Notes: generated by a model not told the origin, from the letters alone. 64,000 bases of DNA from Loktanella gaetbuli (GCF_020531945.1 NZ_JAJATZ010000002.1:434001-498000); one strand, 5' to 3'; positions 1 to 9,751 are shown, counted from the first letter of the stretch. A program made the numbers and translations.

Positions 1-238
1 GCCTTCCGAACCGGTCGCCCAACCGCCCCATCGGCAGCAACAACAGCGCAAACGTCAGGATGTAGACTGCGACGACCCATTCGATTTCGCTGTCTGTCGC
101 GTCAAAGGCGGCGGCCAGCGAGGGTATGGCCACATTAACGATCGTCACATCCATCAGGTTCATGAAACTGGCCACCAGCAACGCGGCCATCGCGATCCAA
201 CGCCCTCTGAGCGGTTCGTCATCATCCGTGCGGTTCAT
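1..238 (-). CDS. MFS drug exporter, DHA2 (14-TM EmrB/QacA-like) family, N-terminal part
   Basis: The first 79 residues of a major facilitator protein are visible; the gene runs off the left edge of the window. After a short acidic N-terminus comes a first membrane segment (about residues 17-37) carrying DVTIVNVAIP, the motif typical of DHA2 proton-driven exporters. A second segment and then GRLGDRFGR follow, the latter being MFS motif A in the cytoplasmic loop. In this family it would exchange protons for a drug or other amphipathic compound across the inner membrane; the substrate cannot be told from this fragment. The ATG at 238 is the first in frame. It is transcribed away from the gap at 239-393, which shows no gene. 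Confidence 0.85.
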   Translation of the reverse strand, partial: MNRTDDDEPLRGRWIAMAALLVASFMNLMDVTIVNVAIPSLAAAFDATDSEIEWVVAVYILTFALLLLPMGRLGDRFGR

Positions 239-393
239 CGGGCTCAGCCTTGTTGTTGCGCACGTTACCTAGAACGGCGAACGGAACAGTCACGGATGAT
301 GATGCGCATATCCACGGTGACGGCGGTTTCGCGGCAAGAGCCTGCCAAGCCGCAGGCCGCTTGGCCTCAGGACCCAAGGCGCACCAATATCTC

Positions 394-2052
394 TCAACTG
401 TTGTCGCGCCAACGGTTCACGATGGGATAGCGGCGGTCCAGCCAGAACGCGCGTTTGGATAATCGCGTCCCGGGCGCAGACTGGAACCGCTTGTATTCGC
501 TGATGTAAATCAGATGCTCGATCTTTTTCACAACCGCCCGGTCGTGGCCTGCTGCGACGCAATCCGCGACCGACTGTTCTTCGTCGACCAGGCGGAACAG
601 AATATCGTCCAGCACCGGATAGGGCGGCAGGCTGTCCTCGTCCTTTTGATCGGGGCGCAATTCGGCGCTTGGTGGCTTGTCGATGATGGCAACGGAGATC
701 ACCTCGCCTGCCGGGGCCATCATCCAAGGACGATGATTGGCATTGCGCCAGCGGCAGATGTCGAACACCCGTGTCTTGTACAGGTCCTTGATCGGGTTGT
801 AGCCACCCGACATGTCGCCGTAGATCGTCGCATATCCGACCGCGACCTCGGATTTGTTGCCCGTCGTCAGCAGCATCTCTCCGAATTTGTTCGATTGCGC
901 CATCAACAACAGCCCCCGCAAGCGAGACTGGATGTTTTCCTCGGTCAGATCCGCATCCAGCCCGTCAAACAGATGCGCCAACGCCTGATCCACGGCACGC
1001 ACAGGTTCCTTGATGCTGACGGTATCCAGCTTGCAGCCCAGCGCGTGAGCGCATGCTGCCGCGTCGTCCAACGATGCTTGCGATGTATATTCCGACGGCA
1101 GCATCACGCAGCGCACGTTGTCAGGGCCCAGCGCGTCGGCGGCGATGGTCGCGACAATCGCGGAATCGACCCCGCCCGACAGACCCAGCAGCACTTTCTT
1201 GAACCCTGTCTTGCGGCAATAGTCCCGCAGCGACAGCACCATGGCGTGATAGTCCTGTTCCAGACTCTCGGGCAAATGGGCCTTTGCACCGTCCACAACC
1301 CGCCAGCCGTCATCGGTGCGTTCCAGATCGACATGCGCAATCGCATCTTCGAACACCGGCAATTGCATGGCAAGCTGACCGCCGGGGTTCAACACAAACG
1401 ACCCGCCGTCGAACACCTGATCGTCCTGCGCGCCCAGCAGGTTCAGATAGATCAGCGGCACATCGTTTTCGACAACACGGGCCACCATGTTGTTCAGCCG
1501 TACTTCGAATTTGTCGCGGAAATATGGGCTTCCGTTGGGCACCAGCAGCACCTCTGCCCCACTTTCGACCTGCGCCTCGGCCACATCGGGATACCAGGCA
1601 TCTTCGCAAATCGGTGTGCCGATCCGCGGGCCCGTCGTCGCAAATGGCCCTTGGATTTCACCGCGGTTGAACAGGCGTACTTCGTCGAACACGTTGAAAT
1701 TCGGTAGAAAATGTTTGTCCGCCCGACCAATGATCGCCCCGCCCTTCAGCATGTAGTAACTGTTGTGCAGCCGGACACCGTCCAGCGCGGGACCGCCAAT
1801 CGCAAGCGTCGGTCCATCCGCGCAACGCCGCGCCAGGGCTTCGATTTCGGCCACGGCAGCCAGGATGAAACCGGACCGTCGGATCATGTCCTGCGTCTGG
1901 TAGCCCGTGATGAACATCTCGGGCAGCGCCACCAGATCGGCACCCGCCGCCTTGCCCTGTTCCCATGCGCCAAATGCCAGTTCGGCGTTGCCGGACAGGT
2001 CACCCACCGTGGGATTCAACTGCGCGATCGTGATGCGGTAGGTATAGGTCAT
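394..2052 (-). CDS. nadE: NAD+ synthase, glutamine-hydrolysing
   Basis: A 552-residue two-domain enzyme that makes NAD from nicotinic acid adenine dinucleotide, ATP and glutamine. The N-terminal carbon-nitrogen hydrolase domain shows the Glu-Lys-Cys catalytic triad in LPEMFITGYQ, the ADKHFLPN stretch and GTPICEDAWY. The C-terminal ATP-pyrophosphatase domain carries the P-loop SGGVDSA at about residue 293. Length matches the shorter bacterial glutamine-dependent form. The frame is open further upstream, but the ATG at 2052 fits the family start (MTYTYRITIAQLNPTVGDL). It is divergent from the MORN gene at 2184. This is a cytosolic housekeeping function and the identification is firm. Confidence 0.95.
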   Translation of the reverse strand: MTYTYRITIAQLNPTVGDLSGNAELAFGAWEQGKAAGADLVALPEMFITGYQTQDMIRRSGFILAAVAEIEALARRCADGPTLAIGGPALDGVRLHNSYYMLKGGAIIGRADKHFLPNFNVFDEVRLFNRGEIQGPFATTGPRIGTPICEDAWYPDVAEAQVESGAEVLLVPNGSPYFRDKFEVRLNNMVARVVENDVPLIYLNLLGAQDDQVFDGGSFVLNPGGQLAMQLPVFEDAIAHVDLERTDDGWRVVDGAKAHLPESLEQDYHAMVLSLRDYCRKTGFKKVLLGLSGGVDSAIVATIAADALGPDNVRCVMLPSEYTSQASLDDAAACAHALGCKLDTVSIKEPVRAVDQALAHLFDGLDADLTEENIQSRLRGLLLMAQSNKFGEMLLTTGNKSEVAVGYATIYGDMSGGYNPIKDLYKTRVFDICRWRNANHRPWMMAPAGEVISVAIIDKPPSAELRPDQKDEDSLPPYPVLDDILFRLVDEEQSVADCVAAGHDRAVVKKIEHLIYISEYKRFQSAPGTRLSKRAFWLDRRYPIVNRWRDNS

Positions 2053-2183
2053 GCGGCCTCTTTCGTTTGTGATCCAGATAGCAGAAATGCCGCAAAGGGA
2101 AAGCCGCCCATGCCCGCCCTGCCCCGTTGTCACGTCAGCGCGCATTCTTTAGGTTGCCAGCAAAAGAGCAATTGAGGTTTTTC

Positions 2184-3635
2184 ATGACGCGCATCGCCAC
2201 GGCAGCTTTGATGGTTCTGGCCTTGACGGGTGCCGCATACGCGCAAGCCGTCGAAACCAAGCAATACGATGACGGCGGCGTCTACGAAGGCGCGTTCCTG
2301 AACGGCAAACAGCACGGTCAGGGCACCTACAGCTTGCCCAACGGCTATGAATATTCCGGCGAATGGGTCCAGGGCGAGATTTCTGGCAGCGGCCGCGCCG
2401 TTTTCCCCAACGGCTCGATCTACGAGGGCACATTTGCCGCAGGCAAACCTGATGGCACGGGCCGCATCGCTTTTGCCGATGGCGGGACCTACGAGGGCGA
2501 CTGGTTGGCCGGTAACATGACCGGACGCGGCATCGCGACCTACGCCAACGGCGTCGTCTACGAAGGCGAATTTCGCAACGCGATGCATCATGGCACCGGG
2601 ACGATGCGGAACCCCGACGGCTATGTCTACACGGGCAACTGGATCAATGGCGTCAAAGAGGGCGAAGGCACCATCACCTACGCGGACGGCGCGACCTACA
2701 CGGGCACGCTCAAGGCCGGAACCCGTGACGGGGTCGGCACACTGACCCTGCCCGATGGGCTGACCTATAGCGGGACCTGGGTGGATGGCCAGATCGAGGG
2801 TGAGGGCACGCTAACACAGGCCAATGGCGACACCTACACCGGCACATTAGTTGCAGGACGCCGCAACGGCCAGGGCCGGGTCGTCTATGCCAATGGCGAC
2901 ACCTACGAGGGCGGCTTTGTCGACGACAAACGCCACGGCACCGGCACCTTTATCGCAACAGACGGTTACCGCTATACTGGCGACTGGGTCGCGGGTCAGA
3001 TTCAGGGCGAGGGCGAAGTCGTCTATCCTGACGGGGCCATCTACACGGGCAGCTTTGCCGCCGATCTGGCGGACGGCACAGGCCGAATCGTCTACGCCGA
3101 TGGATCATCCTACGAAGGCGAATGGTCCAATGGTGTGATCGATGGCCGCGGCACGGCGACCTATGCCAACGGCATGATCTACGAGGGCACGTTCAGCAAC
3201 GCCAAGAACGATGGCCAGGGGACGATGACCTACCCCGATGGCTACGTCTATACGGGTGGTTGGTCTGACGGTCAGCGTGACGGGACCGGCACCGCCACTT
3301 ACGCGGACGGCACCGTCTACGAAGGTGGTTTCAAGGCCGGTCAGCGGCACGGCACGGGCACGATCACCCTGCCAGATGGGTTCACCTACACGGGCGATTG
3401 GTCAGAAGGCGAGATGTCGGGCACGGGTGTCGCGACCTATGCCAACGGCGATATCTATGAAGGCAGCTTTGTCCGGGGCCGCCGCGAGGGGCCGGGCGTG
3501 ATGCGTTACGCCAGTGGCCAGGAAACATCCGGCGAATGGGCGGACGGTGCGATCCTGATGCCCGACAATGCGCAAACCGAGACCGTGCCTGCCGAACCGG
3601 ACGCCTCACCTGCCCCGGTCGATCCAGTCGAATGA
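2184..3635 (+). CDS. Secreted MORN-repeat protein
   Basis: A 483-residue protein made almost wholly of MORN repeats. The ATG at 2184 gives a clear Sec signal peptide (MTRIATAALMVLALTGAAYA, then Q) with TTGAGG just upstream. I count 18 complete 23-residue units plus a degenerate nineteenth of the form (P/A)(D/N)G-x-x-Y-x-G-x-(W/F)-x-x-G-x-x-x-G-x-G. The 69-bp periodicity is visible in the DNA. A short acidic Pro-rich tail (to residue 483) ends it. MORN repeats form elongated beta-sheets; in bacteria their role is mostly unknown, with scaffold or surface binding often proposed. Export to the periplasm or beyond is inferred from the signal peptide. There is no lipobox and no C-terminal anchor. 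Confidence 0.9.
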   Translation: MTRIATAALMVLALTGAAYAQAVETKQYDDGGVYEGAFLNGKQHGQGTYSLPNGYEYSGEWVQGEISGSGRAVFPNGSIYEGTFAAGKPDGTGRIAFADGGTYEGDWLAGNMTGRGIATYANGVVYEGEFRNAMHHGTGTMRNPDGYVYTGNWINGVKEGEGTITYADGATYTGTLKAGTRDGVGTLTLPDGLTYSGTWVDGQIEGEGTLTQANGDTYTGTLVAGRRNGQGRVVYANGDTYEGGFVDDKRHGTGTFIATDGYRYTGDWVAGQIQGEGEVVYPDGAIYTGSFAADLADGTGRIVYADGSSYEGEWSNGVIDGRGTATYANGMIYEGTFSNAKNDGQGTMTYPDGYVYTGGWSDGQRDGTGTATYADGTVYEGGFKAGQRHGTGTITLPDGFTYTGDWSEGEMSGTGVATYANGDIYEGSFVRGRREGPGVMRYASGQETSGEWADGAILMPDNAQTETVPAEPDASPAPVDPVE

Positions 3636-3644
3636 CCCTGACTG

Positions 3645-4154
3645 ATGCTGCCGATCACAACCAAAAGGCTGATCCTGCGGCGGATGACACCGCAAGACAT
3701 ACCGGCGCTTCAGCGTATCGGTGGCGATCCGCGCGTCGCACCCAATCTGTTTTCCGTTACATCGCCCTGGCCTGCGGAGGCGGTGGAACACTGGATCGAA
3801 ACAAGTCAATTTGCCGATCGGCTAGGCTTTCGCCTCGGCATTGCGCTGCGTGAAAGACCTGACGAACTGATCGGCACGGTCGGTATAGGTGGCGCACCTG
3901 TTTCGGTTAGTTATTTCGTCGACCTCGCCCGCAATGATCAGGGATTTGCCACAGAAGCGGCAGGCGCGCTGCTGGAATTCTGCCGCAACACATTTCAGCT
4001 TCGCACGGTCACGGCTGACTATTATTGCGACAACCCTGCATCCGGGCGCGTTTTGGAAAAACTGGGATTTGTCCAAGTGGGGCAGGACGTCGGCACATCA
4101 CCTGCACGGGCAGGTCCGGCCCCGATCACCCTGATGCGATTGGACTTGCCCTGA
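3645..4154 (+). CDS. GNAT family N-acetyltransferase (RimJ/RimL type)
   Basis: A 169-residue protein of the Acetyltransf_3 branch. It opens with ITTKRLILRRMTPQDIPAL, the usual first strand and helix. The middle holds LIGTVGIGG and then GFATEAAGALLEFC, the region that binds acetyl-CoA pyrophosphate. It ends with NPASGRVLEKLGFVQVG, the signature last strand of this branch. It would move an acetyl group from acetyl-CoA to an amine of a protein or small molecule; the substrate is unknown. It starts 9 bp after the MORN gene with no good ribosome binding site, so the two may be co-transcribed and translationally coupled. Confidence 0.85.
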   Translation: MLPITTKRLILRRMTPQDIPALQRIGGDPRVAPNLFSVTSPWPAEAVEHWIETSQFADRLGFRLGIALRERPDELIGTVGIGGAPVSVSYFVDLARNDQGFATEAAGALLEFCRNTFQLRTVTADYYCDNPASGRVLEKLGFVQVGQDVGTSPARAGPAPITLMRLDLP

Positions 4155-4220
4155 TCCGCTGGTTGCACTGGCGGGCCTGCGATCCCATGTTGGCTGGACA
4201 GACATCAGACGGCAGAACCA

Positions 4221-5213
4221 ATGAAGTACTCCATCCTCGACCTTGCAACCGTGATCGAAGGCCAGACCCCGACACAGGCGATCGCGAATACAGTCGCCCT
4301 TGGGCGATTGGCAGACCGCAGCGGGTACAACCGTTATTGGCTGGCAGAGCATCACAACATGGCCGGGATCGCATCTGCCGCGACGTCGGTTCTGATCGGG
4401 CATGTGGCAGGCCAGACCGACCGCATCCGTGTGGGCGCAGGCGGCGTCATGCTGCCGAACCATGCGCCGCTGGCCATCGCGGAACAATTCGGAACGCTGG
4501 ACGCGCTCTACCCCGGTCGCATCGATCTTGGATTGGGCCGTGCCCCCGGCGGCGATCACGCCGTGATGCGGGCCATGCGGGCCGGTCAACGCGGCGACAG
4601 TTTCCCTCAGGACGTGGTTGAACTGCTGGGATATCTGGGTGATGCCGATCCAACGGCACCCGTGCAGGCACATCCCGGACAGGGCAGCCACGTGCCCGTC
4701 TGGATGCTGGGATCGTCACTGTTCGGCGCGCAGCTCGCAGCGCATCTGGGCTTGCCCTACGCCTTCGCCAGCCACTTTGCACCTGATGCACTGGAGGATG
4801 CGATAGCAACCTATCGTGCGTCTTTCCGTCCGTCGCAATATCTTGACCGGCCCTATTTCATGATGGCCGTCAACGTCTTTGCCGCCGATACGGATGCGCA
4901 GGCAGCCTACCTGCGCACCTCGCAGCAGCAGGCCTTCGCACGCCTGCGCAGTGGCAATCCAGGCAAACTGCCGCCGCCCGTACACGATATCGACGCCACC
5001 ATCGGCGCAGGTCTGCGTCAGGGCGTTGACCATGCCCTGCGCATCAGCGCGGTGGGGTCGCAGATGACCGTCCGCCGCCAATTGTCCGACATGATCGACC
5101 GCTATGCCCCCGACGAGGTACTGTTGACCGGTCAGATGTTCGATCAGGACGAAAGGCAAACATCCTTCACCCTCGCGGCAGAGGTCCTCTCGGACCTTCC
5201 GCTCGCCGCCTAG
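4221..5213 (+). CDS. LLM-class flavin-dependent oxidoreductase (luciferase-like, YhbW type)
   Basis: A 330-residue bacterial-luciferase-fold protein. MKYSILDLATV at the start, RYWLAEHHNM, the phosphate-binding stretch RIRVGAGGVMLPNHAPL and GRIDLGLGRAPG are all marks of the MsnO8/YhbW branch. Members use reduced flavin (FMNH2) and oxygen to oxidise small organic molecules. The true substrate of YhbW-like proteins is not known, so no reaction is assigned. The gene follows the GNAT gene by 66 bp and converges with the dehydrogenase at 5210-6142, overlapping its end by 4 bp. Confidence 0.88.
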   Translation: MKYSILDLATVIEGQTPTQAIANTVALGRLADRSGYNRYWLAEHHNMAGIASAATSVLIGHVAGQTDRIRVGAGGVMLPNHAPLAIAEQFGTLDALYPGRIDLGLGRAPGGDHAVMRAMRAGQRGDSFPQDVVELLGYLGDADPTAPVQAHPGQGSHVPVWMLGSSLFGAQLAAHLGLPYAFASHFAPDALEDAIATYRASFRPSQYLDRPYFMMAVNVFAADTDAQAAYLRTSQQQAFARLRSGNPGKLPPPVHDIDATIGAGLRQGVDHALRISAVGSQMTVRRQLSDMIDRYAPDEVLLTGQMFDQDERQTSFTLAAEVLSDLPLAA

Positions 5214-6142
5214 TAGCCGGCTGCCCTGTCAACCAGGTTCAAGGGCGCGTCTCCGGCCTCGACCCGACGGACGTTCTCGGCAATCACCTGTGACGCCGAG
5301 GCCGCACGCGTGGTCGAGGCGATATGCGGCGTCACGACGACCGCCGGATGCGCCCAATAAGGGTGATCTGCCGGCAATGGTTCGGTGCGAAATGTGTCCA
5401 GCGTCGCCCCTGCAACATGTCCGCTGGCCAGCGCGGCGATCAGCGCATCATCATCGATCAACCCACCCCGGCCGGGGTTCAGCACGTAGGCCCCTGGGGC
5501 CAGCAGCGCCAGCCGCGCCGCATCCAGCGTATTTTCGGTCTTTGGCGTCAACGGCAGCAACAGGATGACGATTTCAGCGCCGTCCAATGCCCGGCTCAGG
5601 CCATCATCACCCGACAGACAGCGCAATCCCGCGATCTGTTTCGGACTGCGCGACCATCCGGTGACGGCAAACCCCAGTTGCGCCAGTGCGGACCCGCAGG
5701 CAGCGCCCAGCGCGCCCAGGCCCAGCACTGTCACGGATCGGTCCTGTGCCAGGGGGGGATAGACCGTATTGCGCCAGACACCGTCCTGGCCGGCAATATG
5801 CGCATCCATCCCCAAATGATGGCGCAGCGTATGCCCCACCACCCATTCCACCATGCCTTGGGTCAATGCAGGATCCACCATCCGTGCCAGCGGCTGGGTC
5901 AGCGTCTTGTTGCCCACAATGGTTTCGACACCAGCCCACAACCCCATGACCAGCCGGGTCCGCGCGTATGGTGTGAAATCCTTGACCGGGCCGTTGGGCG
6001 CAAAAACGATATAATCCACATCCTCTGGCGCATGTTCGCGTGACAACGAAACCGTCAAGCCGGCCTGCGCAAAGGCATCCTGCAAGGGTGCCGCATATTC
6101 ATCCCACAGCGCGGGACGTGCGGAAAACAACACATTGATCAT
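5210..6142 (-). CDS. ghrA: D-2-hydroxyacid dehydrogenase, glyoxylate/hydroxypyruvate reductase A type
   Basis: A 310-residue NAD(P)-dependent dehydrogenase. The nucleotide-binding motif GLGALG lies near the middle, NPGRGGLIDDDAL contains the substrate-binding Arg, TLDTFRTEPLP the catalytic-relay Glu, and VTPHIAS the catalytic His. The short catalytic domain and overall length match GhrA, which reduces glyoxylate and hydroxypyruvate. The exact 2-ketoacid used here is inferred. Its ATG overlaps the rodA stop by 4 bp, making it the last gene of the cell-shape operon, although its function has no clear link to cell shape. Confidence 0.85.
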   Translation of the reverse strand: MINVLFSARPALWDEYAAPLQDAFAQAGLTVSLSREHAPEDVDYIVFAPNGPVKDFTPYARTRLVMGLWAGVETIVGNKTLTQPLARMVDPALTQGMVEWVVGHTLRHHLGMDAHIAGQDGVWRNTVYPPLAQDRSVTVLGLGALGAACGSALAQLGFAVTGWSRSPKQIAGLRCLSGDDGLSRALDGAEIVILLLPLTPKTENTLDAARLALLAPGAYVLNPGRGGLIDDDALIAALASGHVAGATLDTFRTEPLPADHPYWAHPAVVVTPHIASTTRAASASQVIAENVRRVEAGDAPLNLVDRAAGY

Positions 6143-7278
6143 CGTGGCTTGTGCACATGCGCGGATTGCACGAGGCCAAAGGCCACCAGCAGCACCAGCA
6201 TCGCGGACCCACCATAGCTGACCAGGGGCAGCGGCACGCCCACGACAGGCGCCATGCCTGTTACCATCGCCATGTTGACCGCGAAAAACAAAAAGAACGA
6301 CATGGCGATCCCCATCGTCAGCAATGCGGCAAACCGGTCCTTGTTGGTCATCGCAGAGGCAAGACAGAACAGGATGATCAGCATATACAGACCCAACAGG
6401 CCAACGGCACCGATGAAACCGAATTCTTCGGCCAGAGTGGTAAAGATGAAATCGGTATGCTTTTCAGGCAGGAAATCCAGACTGCTCTGCGTGCCTTGCA
6501 TGAAACCGCGTCCCGTCATGCCACCCGATCCCAGTGCGATCTTGGCCTGCGTGATATGATAGCCTGCACCCAAAGGGTCGTTCGACGGATCAAGAAAAGT
6601 GTCAATCCGGCGGAACTGATAATCCTTCAACAACTGCCAATCCGTGCCGCGCGATTGAAAAACCGCAAAGACCGTCGCGATGCCCGCCCCGAATACCGTT
6701 GCGAAATAGGCCCAATGCACGCCTGCAATGAACATGACTGTCGCCCCTCCCAGCAATAGCAGCAGCGCAGTCCCCAGATCAGGCTGGCCCAGGACCAGTG
6801 CCGTAGGAAACAGGATCAGTCCGACGGGCAACGCTACCCATAGGGGATGCGATGTCTTGTGCGTCGGCAGCCAGTCATAATAGGCGGCCAAAAACATCAC
6901 GAGCGTGATTTTCGTCAGCTCCGATGGTTGCAGACGCATAAACCCCAGATCAATCCAGCGCTGCGCACCCATGCCCACGGTGCCGAAAAATTCGACCGCC
7001 AACAGCAGCGTGATCGAGACGCCATAGGCCAGACCCGCCATGTTGCGCCAGAACCAGATCGGCACCATGCCGACGCCGATCATCAGCACCATGCCCAGTG
7101 CAAAGCGTTTGACCTGCGGTTCCATCCACGGGGTCGCTGATCCGCCAGCGACAGAATACAGCATCACGAAACCCGCTGAACTGACTGCAAAAATCAGGGC
7201 GATGATCGGCCAGTTCAGATAGATCAGCTTGCGAAATCCGGTCGGTACGTATTGCGCGTTGTTTGACAGGTAACTCAT
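6139..7278 (-). CDS. rodA: RodA, SEDS peptidoglycan glycosyltransferase of the elongasome
   Basis: A 379-residue polytopic membrane protein of the SEDS family, about ten hydrophobic segments. Diagnostic stretches are LQPSELTKITLVMFLAAYY, GQPDLGTALLLLLGG (the Asp region needed for polymerase activity) and the C-terminal PLPLVSYGGSAM. RodA polymerises lipid II glycan strands during side-wall growth together with PBP2. The start overlaps the mrdA stop (7275-7278) in an ATGA arrangement, showing tight coupling with its partner. Confidence 0.95.
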   Translation of the reverse strand: MSYLSNNAQYVPTGFRKLIYLNWPIIALIFAVSSAGFVMLYSVAGGSATPWMEPQVKRFALGMVLMIGVGMVPIWFWRNMAGLAYGVSITLLLAVEFFGTVGMGAQRWIDLGFMRLQPSELTKITLVMFLAAYYDWLPTHKTSHPLWVALPVGLILFPTALVLGQPDLGTALLLLLGGATVMFIAGVHWAYFATVFGAGIATVFAVFQSRGTDWQLLKDYQFRRIDTFLDPSNDPLGAGYHITQAKIALGSGGMTGRGFMQGTQSSLDFLPEKHTDFIFTTLAEEFGFIGAVGLLGLYMLIILFCLASAMTNKDRFAALLTMGIAMSFFLFFAVNMAMVTGMAPVVGVPLPLVSYGGSAMLVLLVAFGLVQSAHVHKPR

Positions 7279-9215
7279 GCGGGTGCGCTGCCTTGGTGGA
7301 CGGTCGCGATCCGTTCCTCGATCCGCTTTTGCTGGTCCGCGATCCGCGCGCGATCAACGCTTGGATAGGCTTCCAACGGTGGAGGACCGTCATACAAAGC
7401 CTGCAGCAGGATATCACGGGCAATCGGTGCAGCAGCGGTTGATCCGCCGCCACCATGCTCGACCACGACCGAAATCGCGAATTTCGGATTTTCGACAGGC
7501 GCGTAGCTGACGAACAGCGCATGGTCGCGCCGTTCCCAAGGCAGATCCTCGTTGCGGGTCACGCCGCGCGCACGCTCTTCGGCGGTGATACGACGCACCT
7601 GCGACGTGCCCGTCTTGCCAGCCATGGCCATGCCATCTGCGACGATCGCAGAGCGGTGCGCGGTGCCACGTGTATGGTTCACGACCGCATCCATCGACTG
7701 CCGTGTCCGGCGTAACCAGTTTTCGTTGATCGGCAATGGATCACCGATGCCAGAGGGTTGTTCCACGCCGTCGATAGACTTGATCAGTCGCGGCGTGACC
7801 ATGCGCCCCGTCGCAAGGCGCGCGGTCATCACAGCCAATTGCATTGGCGAGGCCAGAACATAGCCCTGCCCGATTGATGCGTTGACAGTGTCACCGATGC
7901 GCCAGCTTTCACCGCGCACATCCTGTTTCCACGCACGATCAGGGGCCAGCCCCTCTGCCACGGCGGACAGCGGCAGGTCATGCCGGACACCCAGTCCCAG
8001 CAGCCGGGCCATTTCCGCAATCTTGTCGATGCCGACCCTCTGACTGACCTCATAATAATAGCAGTCACACGATTGCTTGAGGCTTTCGTGGAAATTGATG
8101 TTGCCGTGGCCGGCCCGTTTCCAACAGTGGAAACGCGTGCCCGACACGTTCGTGTACCCAGGGCAGTAAATGGTTTCCTCCGGACCGATCACGCCAGCCT
8201 CGAGGGCCGCGAGCGCGGTCACCATCTTGAATGTCGATCCCGGCGGATAGGTGCCCTGGATCGCCTTTGCCGCAAGCGGACGATACTTGTTTTCGTTCAG
8301 GTCGGTCCAATCCTTGACCGAAATGCCACGCACGAACATGTTCGGATCGAATGACGGGGCCGAGGCAATGGCGCGCAGATCGCCTGTTTCCAGGTCGATC
8401 ACGACGGCACCCGCGCTCTCGCCGTCCATCCGGGCCTGCGCATAGGATTGCAGACGCTCGTCAAGGCCCAACTGAATATCCTTGCCCGGTTCGCCTTCCT
8501 TGCGATCCAGCTCGCGCATGACGCGACCCAATGCGTTGACCTCGATCCGCTTGGTCCCGGCGCTGCCGCGCAGCATGGCTTCCATCTTGTTTTCGACGCC
8601 GGTCTTGCCGATCTGGAATTTCGGGATCTGCAACAAGGGGTCCTTGTCGTCGATCCGGCTCAGGTCATAGTCGCTGACAGGCCCCACATAGCCTACGACA
8701 TGACCGACATCGCCGCCGTATGGATAGTGCCGCGACAAACCCACCTCGGCAGTGATGCCGGACAACGCAGGCGCATTCACGTTGATTGCCGCGACATCCT
8801 CCCAGGCCAACCGGTCGGCGATGATCACGGGAACGAATGGCGATCTGCGATACATTTCCTCCTTGGCACGGGCGATCACATCGGGGTCCAGATCGACAAT
8901 CTGCGTCAGACGGTTCAACACTTCGTCAACGTCGCCTGCCTCTTCGCGGACCATGACGACACGGTAATTCTGTTCGTTTTCGGCCAAGGGGATTCCGTTG
9001 CGGTCGAAAATCAACCCGCGCGCCGGTGGCAGCAGACGAATGTTGATCCGGTTTTCCTCGGCCAGCAGGCGAAATTGATCAGCCTGTTCCACCTGCATGG
9101 ACTGCAACCGCCAGCCCAGCCCACCCGCAATACCTAATTGCGCGGCCCCGACGATCAGCGCGCGTCGGCTGACGGTGCGACTGCTCAATTCGTTGTCCTT
9201 TGGGCCTTTTTTCAT
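7275..9215 (-). CDS. mrdA: Penicillin-binding protein 2, elongasome transpeptidase
   Basis: A 646-residue class B penicillin-binding protein. A basic N-terminus precedes a single membrane anchor (about residues 15-37). A dimerisation domain follows, then the transpeptidase domain with the three active-site motifs: GSTFK (Ser nucleophile), SCD (within SCDCYYYEV) and KTGTSQ. It cross-links peptidoglycan made by RodA in the periplasm. The ATG at 9215 (MKKGPKDNELSS) overlaps the mreD stop; the frame is open further upstream but that part reads through mreD and is not protein-like. Confidence 0.95.
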   Translation of the reverse strand: MKKGPKDNELSSRTVSRRALIVGAAQLGIAGGLGWRLQSMQVEQADQFRLLAEENRINIRLLPPARGLIFDRNGIPLAENEQNYRVVMVREEAGDVDEVLNRLTQIVDLDPDVIARAKEEMYRRSPFVPVIIADRLAWEDVAAINVNAPALSGITAEVGLSRHYPYGGDVGHVVGYVGPVSDYDLSRIDDKDPLLQIPKFQIGKTGVENKMEAMLRGSAGTKRIEVNALGRVMRELDRKEGEPGKDIQLGLDERLQSYAQARMDGESAGAVVIDLETGDLRAIASAPSFDPNMFVRGISVKDWTDLNENKYRPLAAKAIQGTYPPGSTFKMVTALAALEAGVIGPEETIYCPGYTNVSGTRFHCWKRAGHGNINFHESLKQSCDCYYYEVSQRVGIDKIAEMARLLGLGVRHDLPLSAVAEGLAPDRAWKQDVRGESWRIGDTVNASIGQGYVLASPMQLAVMTARLATGRMVTPRLIKSIDGVEQPSGIGDPLPINENWLRRTRQSMDAVVNHTRGTAHRSAIVADGMAMAGKTGTSQVRRITAEERARGVTRNEDLPWERRDHALFVSYAPVENPKFAISVVVEHGGGGSTAAAPIARDILLQALYDGPPPLEAYPSVDRARIADQQKRIEERIATVHQGSAPA

Positions 9216-9751
9216 AGCTTGTGTCCAAAACTGTCTGTCTGCCCCGGTGCCGGACGGGTGATGCCGAAAATGAGTTGCGCCACCAGGACCACCACCGGAT
9301 AGGCCACGATCGTCATAACCATCTGAATCAATGTCAGCGCAAGCGGTGCCTGCGGCACGACAGTGATCGCGAGGATCAACCGATAGCCTAGGGTGATCGC
9401 AACTATGCCAAGTGATATCGTACCCCATTCCAACAACAAAGGCACGTTGCGCAGCCCACGCGATTGTGCGCGCAACATTTCGCTGAGGATGCACACCAGC
9501 GCCGCCCACAGTCCCGGCGGTCGCTGAAACAACAGGTCCGCCAGCAGAAATACCACCATGATCAACCCGAACGGCAGGTAATCGGGGCGCCGGGCGGCAT
9601 AGGCCAACGTCACCAACAGCAAGAAATCAGGCCCGGTAAAGCTGACCGGAATCGCATTCAGCGGCATCAGCTGGACGAAAAATATCATGGCCACGAGCCC
9701 GACATATTTGAATCGGCCCGCCCAGATGCGCGATGTCGGTGTTTCAGCCAT
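9212..9751 (-). CDS. mreD: Rod shape-determining protein MreD
   Basis: A small (179-residue) inner-membrane protein with about five hydrophobic segments, placed exactly where mreD belongs between mreC and mrdA. Sequence similarity within MreD is low, so the call rests on size, topology and position. Recognisable stretches are FVQLMPLNAIPVSFTGPDFL and RRPDYLPFGLIMVVFLLADL. MreD is part of the MreBCD-RodA-PBP2 elongation complex. The start ATG at 9751 overlaps the mreC end by 8 bp. Confidence 0.88.
   Translation of the reverse strand: MAETPTSRIWAGRFKYVGLVAMIFFVQLMPLNAIPVSFTGPDFLLLVTLAYAARRPDYLPFGLIMVVFLLADLLFQRPPGLWAALVCILSEMLRAQSRGLRNVPLLLEWGTISLGIVAITLGYRLILAITVVPQAPLALTLIQMVMTIVAYPVVVLVAQLIFGITRPAPGQTDSFGHKL

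Noticed and set aside
2270..3560. Regular 69-bp repeats that could be mistaken for a CRISPR or satellite array
   Set aside because: The repeats are contiguous, in frame and encode MORN units; there are no spacers.
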